Below, piece after piece: positions 22,413 to 24,898 of a stretch of DNA of 24,898 nt (positions within the stretch are counted from its first letter, which is position 1; each line of letters opens with the position of its first letter). The notes under the pieces were generated by a model, which saw nothing but the letters and a program-made list of their open reading frames with translations, searched no databases and was not told the DNA's origin. Source of the stretch: SHLQ01 sp964562985. Its GTDB lineage: Bacteria; Actinomycetota; Acidimicrobiia; Acidimicrobiales; SHLQ01. The translations under genes and the position numbers were made by a program. The stretch is taken from assembly GCA_964562985.1 (NCBI GenBank), contig CAZLWE010000050.1, positions 1-24,898 of the forward strand, read 5' to 3'.

Positions 22413-23443
22413 CCGCTCCGGTTGGGGTGGAGTACGACCCCCTTCTGGCCTGGCTCGGCGAGCGAGTGGAGGTAGTCGAACCGCTCACCATCGAAATGAT
22501 CGCTGGTGGCCGTAGCAACCTCACATTCAAACTGACCGACGCAGCCGGTTCGTCTTGGGTCTTGCGTCGGCCTCCGACGGGACACGTGTTGGAGTCTGCC
22601 CATGACGTTTTGCGAGAACAGCGCATCATGGGAGCGCTGGCGCCCAGCACAATTCCGGTGCCGGTGATCGTCGACTCTTGTGACGACCTCGACGTGATCG
22701 GTGCACCGTTCTTCGTCATGGACTTCGTCGATGGACTTGTCATCAGAGATGTCGAGCAGGCTCAAGTGCTCACCGAAGAGGTCCGTCATGACGCGTCACG
22801 CAACCTCATGGGCGTGCTCGCGGATCTACACCGGGTGGACCCCGCCGACGTCGGCCTCGACACGCTCTCGAGAGGTCACGATTACATTGCCCGCCAACTC
22901 AAACGGTGGGAGCGTCAGTTCACGGCGATCAGCATGCGAGACGTCTCCTTGATGGGTGAGGTGCATACCCGCTTAGTTGACCGGATCCCCGAGCAAGAGG
23001 GCGTCGGCATCGTCCATGGCGACTATCGCCTCGACAACTGCATCGTCGGCGAGAGCGGTGCGGTCATGGCTGTCCTCGACTGGGAACTCTGCACGCTAGG
23101 CGACACCCGCGCTGACCTGGGCCAGACCCTTGCGTACTGGAGCCAGGAGGGAGACTCGTTGCAAGCCTTGGAGGGTTCCCCCACCGTCGCTAATGGCTTT
23201 GCGAACCGTGGACAGATCGTCGAGTGGTACCAAAGTGAGGTAGGCCAGAGGGTCGAGCACCTCGACTTCTTTGTCGCATTCGCGAACTGGCGCCTCGCGT
23301 GCATCCTCGAAGGTGTCTACACCCGATACTCCAAAGGGTCGATGGGTGACAGTGCGGGCCTGGACATCGAGGGATTCGGTCGCACTGTCTTGGACCTGCT
23401 CGGTAGGGCGAACGAGATCTTGGACGGCGCCGATCCGCTCTAA
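22409..23443 (+). CDS. APH-family phosphotransferase coupled to the acyl-CoA dehydrogenase
   Basis: This 344-residue protein has the aminoglycoside-phosphotransferase/choline-kinase fold. The kinase core is complete: GGRSNLTF (33-40, nucleotide loop), LRRPPTGHVLESAHDVLRE (52-70, with Arg where classical kinases have Lys, typical of this branch), HGDYRLDN (203-210, Brenner catalytic loop with Asp205 and Asn210) and LDWELCTLGD (223-232, metal-binding Asp224). It is the bacterial counterpart of the APH domain of animal ACAD10/ACAD11, where it is linked to phosphorylation of 4-hydroxyacyl-CoA before dehydrogenase action. An antibiotic-resistance role is unlikely. ATG 22409 overlaps the dehydrogenase stop. 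The substrate here is inference from the pairing. It converges with gnd. Confidence 0.9.
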   Translation: MTAPVGVEYDPLLAWLGERVEVVEPLTIEMIAGGRSNLTFKLTDAAGSSWVLRRPPTGHVLESAHDVLREQRIMGALAPSTIPVPVIVDSCDDLDVIGAPFFVMDFVDGLVIRDVEQAQVLTEEVRHDASRNLMGVLADLHRVDPADVGLDTLSRGHDYIARQLKRWERQFTAISMRDVSLMGEVHTRLVDRIPEQEGVGIVHGDYRLDNCIVGESGAVMAVLDWELCTLGDTRADLGQTLAYWSQEGDSLQALEGSPTVANGFANRGQIVEWYQSEVGQRVEHLDFFVAFANWRLACILEGVYTRYSKGSMGDSAGLDIEGFGRTVLDLLGRANEILDGADPL

Positions 23444-23472
23444 CTCGCTTGGGTTATCGACTCCGCAGGGAA

Positions 23473-24898
23473 CTAGGCCGAGTAGCTACCCGAGACGGCC
23501 GAGCCGCCCGTCTCGGCCCAATCGCGGTGGAACCATTCGCCCCGGGGCTTGTCCACCCGCTCGAATGTGTGGGCACCGAAGTAATCGCGCTGGGCTTGGA
23601 TGATGTTCGCCGAGCCTCTGCCCAAGCGGAAGCCGTCGTAGAACGAGAGCGCCGATGACAGGGCGGGGATTGCGATGCCGGCTTGTGATGCGGCGACGAC
23701 GGCTTTGCGAAGGCCCTCTTGCGCGGTCTTGATGGCATCGGCGAAGAACGAGTCGAACAGCAGGTTCTCGAGGTCAGGGTTGTCGGCGTATGCGCGTGAG
23801 ATGTCGTCGAGGAACACCGCCCGAATGATGCAGCCGCCGCGCCACAGTCGTGCGATCGCGCCGAGGTCGAGTGACCATTCATGTTCACGGGAGGCATCGG
23901 CCAGGAGCATAAAGCCCTGTGCGTAGGAGACGAGCTTGGCGGCGTAGACCGCAGCTTCGACATCGGCGGCGGTGAGCTCGCCCACCGATGGGTTCGCCGG
24001 CCCGTCGAGAATCTCCTCGGCACGACGGCGGGTGTCGACGAACGACGACACGATGCGGGCGCCGACCGCTTCGCTGACCAACATGAGCGGTTGGCCAAGT
24101 TCCATCGCCGAAATGACCGTCCATTTGCCCGTGCCCTTTTGGCCTGCAGCATCGAGGATCACGTCGATCATTGGGGTTCCGTCGTCGTCTTTGGCGGCGA
24201 GGATCTCCGAAGTGATCTCGACCAGGTAGGACTGGAGCCGACCCTGGTTCCACTCGGTGAAAGTAGAAGCCATACCATCAGCGCTCTGGCCGAGAGCTTT
24301 GAGGAGGAGATGGGCTTCGGCCAGCACCTGCATGTCGCCGTACTCGATCCCATTGTGAACCATCTTCACGTAGTGCCCGGATCCGCCCGAGCCGATCCAT
24401 GAACAGCACGGCTCGTCGTCGTTTGGCCCGGCCTTCGCCGAAATGTCTTGGAGAACCCCTTGGAGTTCGGGCCAAGCGGTTGCGTCGCCGCCGGGCATGA
24501 TCGATGGACCGTGACGGGCACCCTCTTCGCCGCCGGAGACTCCCGAGCCGACGAAACGCACGCCCTTTGGCGCGAGTTCAGCGGTGCGGCGCTCGCTATC
24601 GGTGAACAGCGAGTTACCGCAGTCGACGACGATGTCGCCTTCTTCGAGAAATGGGAGCAGCTGCTCAATGACCACGTCGACAACCTTGCCCGCCTTCACC
24701 AGCAACAGAATTCGGCGGGGACGCTCCAAGGCCGCCACGAACTCCTCGATGGTCTCGGTGCCGCGCACATCTTGAGAGTCGTCAGCTCCCGCGACGAAGT
24801 CCATCGTCGTTTCGGTCGTGCGGTTGTAGACGGCAATCGAATAGCCGTGATCGGCGACGTTGAGGGCCAGGTTCTGGCCCATCACGGCGAGTCCGATT
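23473..24898 (-). CDS. gnd: 6-phosphogluconate dehydrogenase, decarboxylating (5' end cut by window)
   Basis: This enzyme oxidatively decarboxylates 6-phosphogluconate to ribulose-5-phosphate with reduction of NADP in the pentose phosphate pathway. The frame is open through the right edge, where IGLAVMGQNLALN is the dinucleotide-binding turn (normally GLAVMGxN), so only about the first ten residues are missing. Other hallmarks are VDCGNS, VSGGEEGARHGPSIMPGG (substrate loop), and GSGHYVKMVHNGIEYGDMQ with the catalytic Lys and Glu. QKGTGKWT, an Arg-rich GARI..SSF block, and the C-terminus RxDYFGAHTFERVD, then WFHRDWAETGG, also match. The length fits the long (about 480-residue) bacterial and eukaryotic form. 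Its 3' end contains a GC hairpin at 23491-23515. I see no frameshift. Confidence 0.95.
   Translation of the reverse strand, partial: IGLAVMGQNLALNVADHGYSIAVYNRTTETTMDFVAGADDSQDVRGTETIEEFVAALERPRRILLLVKAGKVVDVVIEQLLPFLEEGDIVVDCGNSLFTDSERRTAELAPKGVRFVGSGVSGGEEGARHGPSIMPGGDATAWPELQGVLQDISAKAGPNDDEPCCSWIGSGGSGHYVKMVHNGIEYGDMQVLAEAHLLLKALGQSADGMASTFTEWNQGRLQSYLVEITSEILAAKDDDGTPMIDVILDAAGQKGTGKWTVISAMELGQPLMLVSEAVGARIVSSFVDTRRRAEEILDGPANPSVGELTAADVEAAVYAAKLVSYAQGFMLLADASREHEWSLDLGAIARLWRGGCIIRAVFLDDISRAYADNPDLENLLFDSFFADAIKTAQEGLRKAVVAASQAGIAIPALSSALSFYDGFRLGRGSANIIQAQRDYFGAHTFERVDKPRGEWFHRDWAETGGSAVSGSYSA
23491..23515 (+). terminator. possible terminator for the ACAD/APH pair
   Basis: CGAGACGG (23491-23498) pairs perfectly with CCGTCTCG (23508-23515) around a nine-base loop, 48 bp past the APH stop. 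It lies inside the last codons of convergent gnd, so it may be shared with coding constraint. There is no T-tract. Confidence 0.35.

Overview
The window looks like a chromosomal stretch from a high-GC Gram-positive bacterium, most likely an actinomycete of the Acidimicrobiia type. This is an inference from protein style: a LAFTG-type sortase signal, a PadR regulator beside a membrane protein, a lysine-rich histone-like protein, DUF427 and ACAD/APH pairs, GTG starts, and terminators lacking T-tracts. I recognise no rRNA, tRNA, CRISPR array, transposase or phage gene. Metabolic genes are separated by small islands of gene debris.

Left part (1-10340): an HSL-type alpha/beta hydrolase is followed by a 9-kb gene for a 3021-residue secreted, wall-anchored repeat protein. 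That protein has a signal peptide, a unique N-terminal region, a train of DUF11-like modules separated by acidic linkers ending in DEDDHD, one SdrD B-like domain and a C-terminal LAFTG sorting signal. A strong hairpin terminator follows.

Middle (10341-15100): a CPA1-type Na+/H+ antiporter (minus), a composite pseudogene joining the end of an SDR gene to the end of a 2-oxoglutarate/Fe(II) oxygenase gene (minus), and a histone-H1-like DNA-binding protein (minus). Then come a polytopic membrane protein (plus) and a PadR repressor (minus) that converge. Next is about 880 bp with no confident gene but two strong hairpins.

Right part (15103-24898): a Rieske-thiamine-diphosphate enzyme fusion, an unknown 241-aa protein, a small broken gene whose coding signal changes frame around a 9-bp tandem repeat, and a NAD-type malic enzyme all run in the same direction. 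The malic enzyme makes pyruvate and the fusion looks like a pyruvate-oxidase-type enzyme, so the cluster could be a malate-to-pyruvate-to-acetate/electron route (inference). A convergent DUF427 gene follows, then a 47-bp palindrome and a frameshifted C-terminal scrap of tadA. Next is a translationally coupled acyl-CoA dehydrogenase/APH-type kinase pair, the split form of the animal ACAD10/ACAD11 architecture. The window ends inside a minus-strand 6-phosphogluconate dehydrogenase gene.

The items most worth a second look are the Rieske-ThDP fusion and its neighbours, the recombining repeat architecture of the giant surface protein, a pair of dispersed hairpins whose differences all preserve pairing, the three independent gene remnants, and the coupled ACAD/APH pair.
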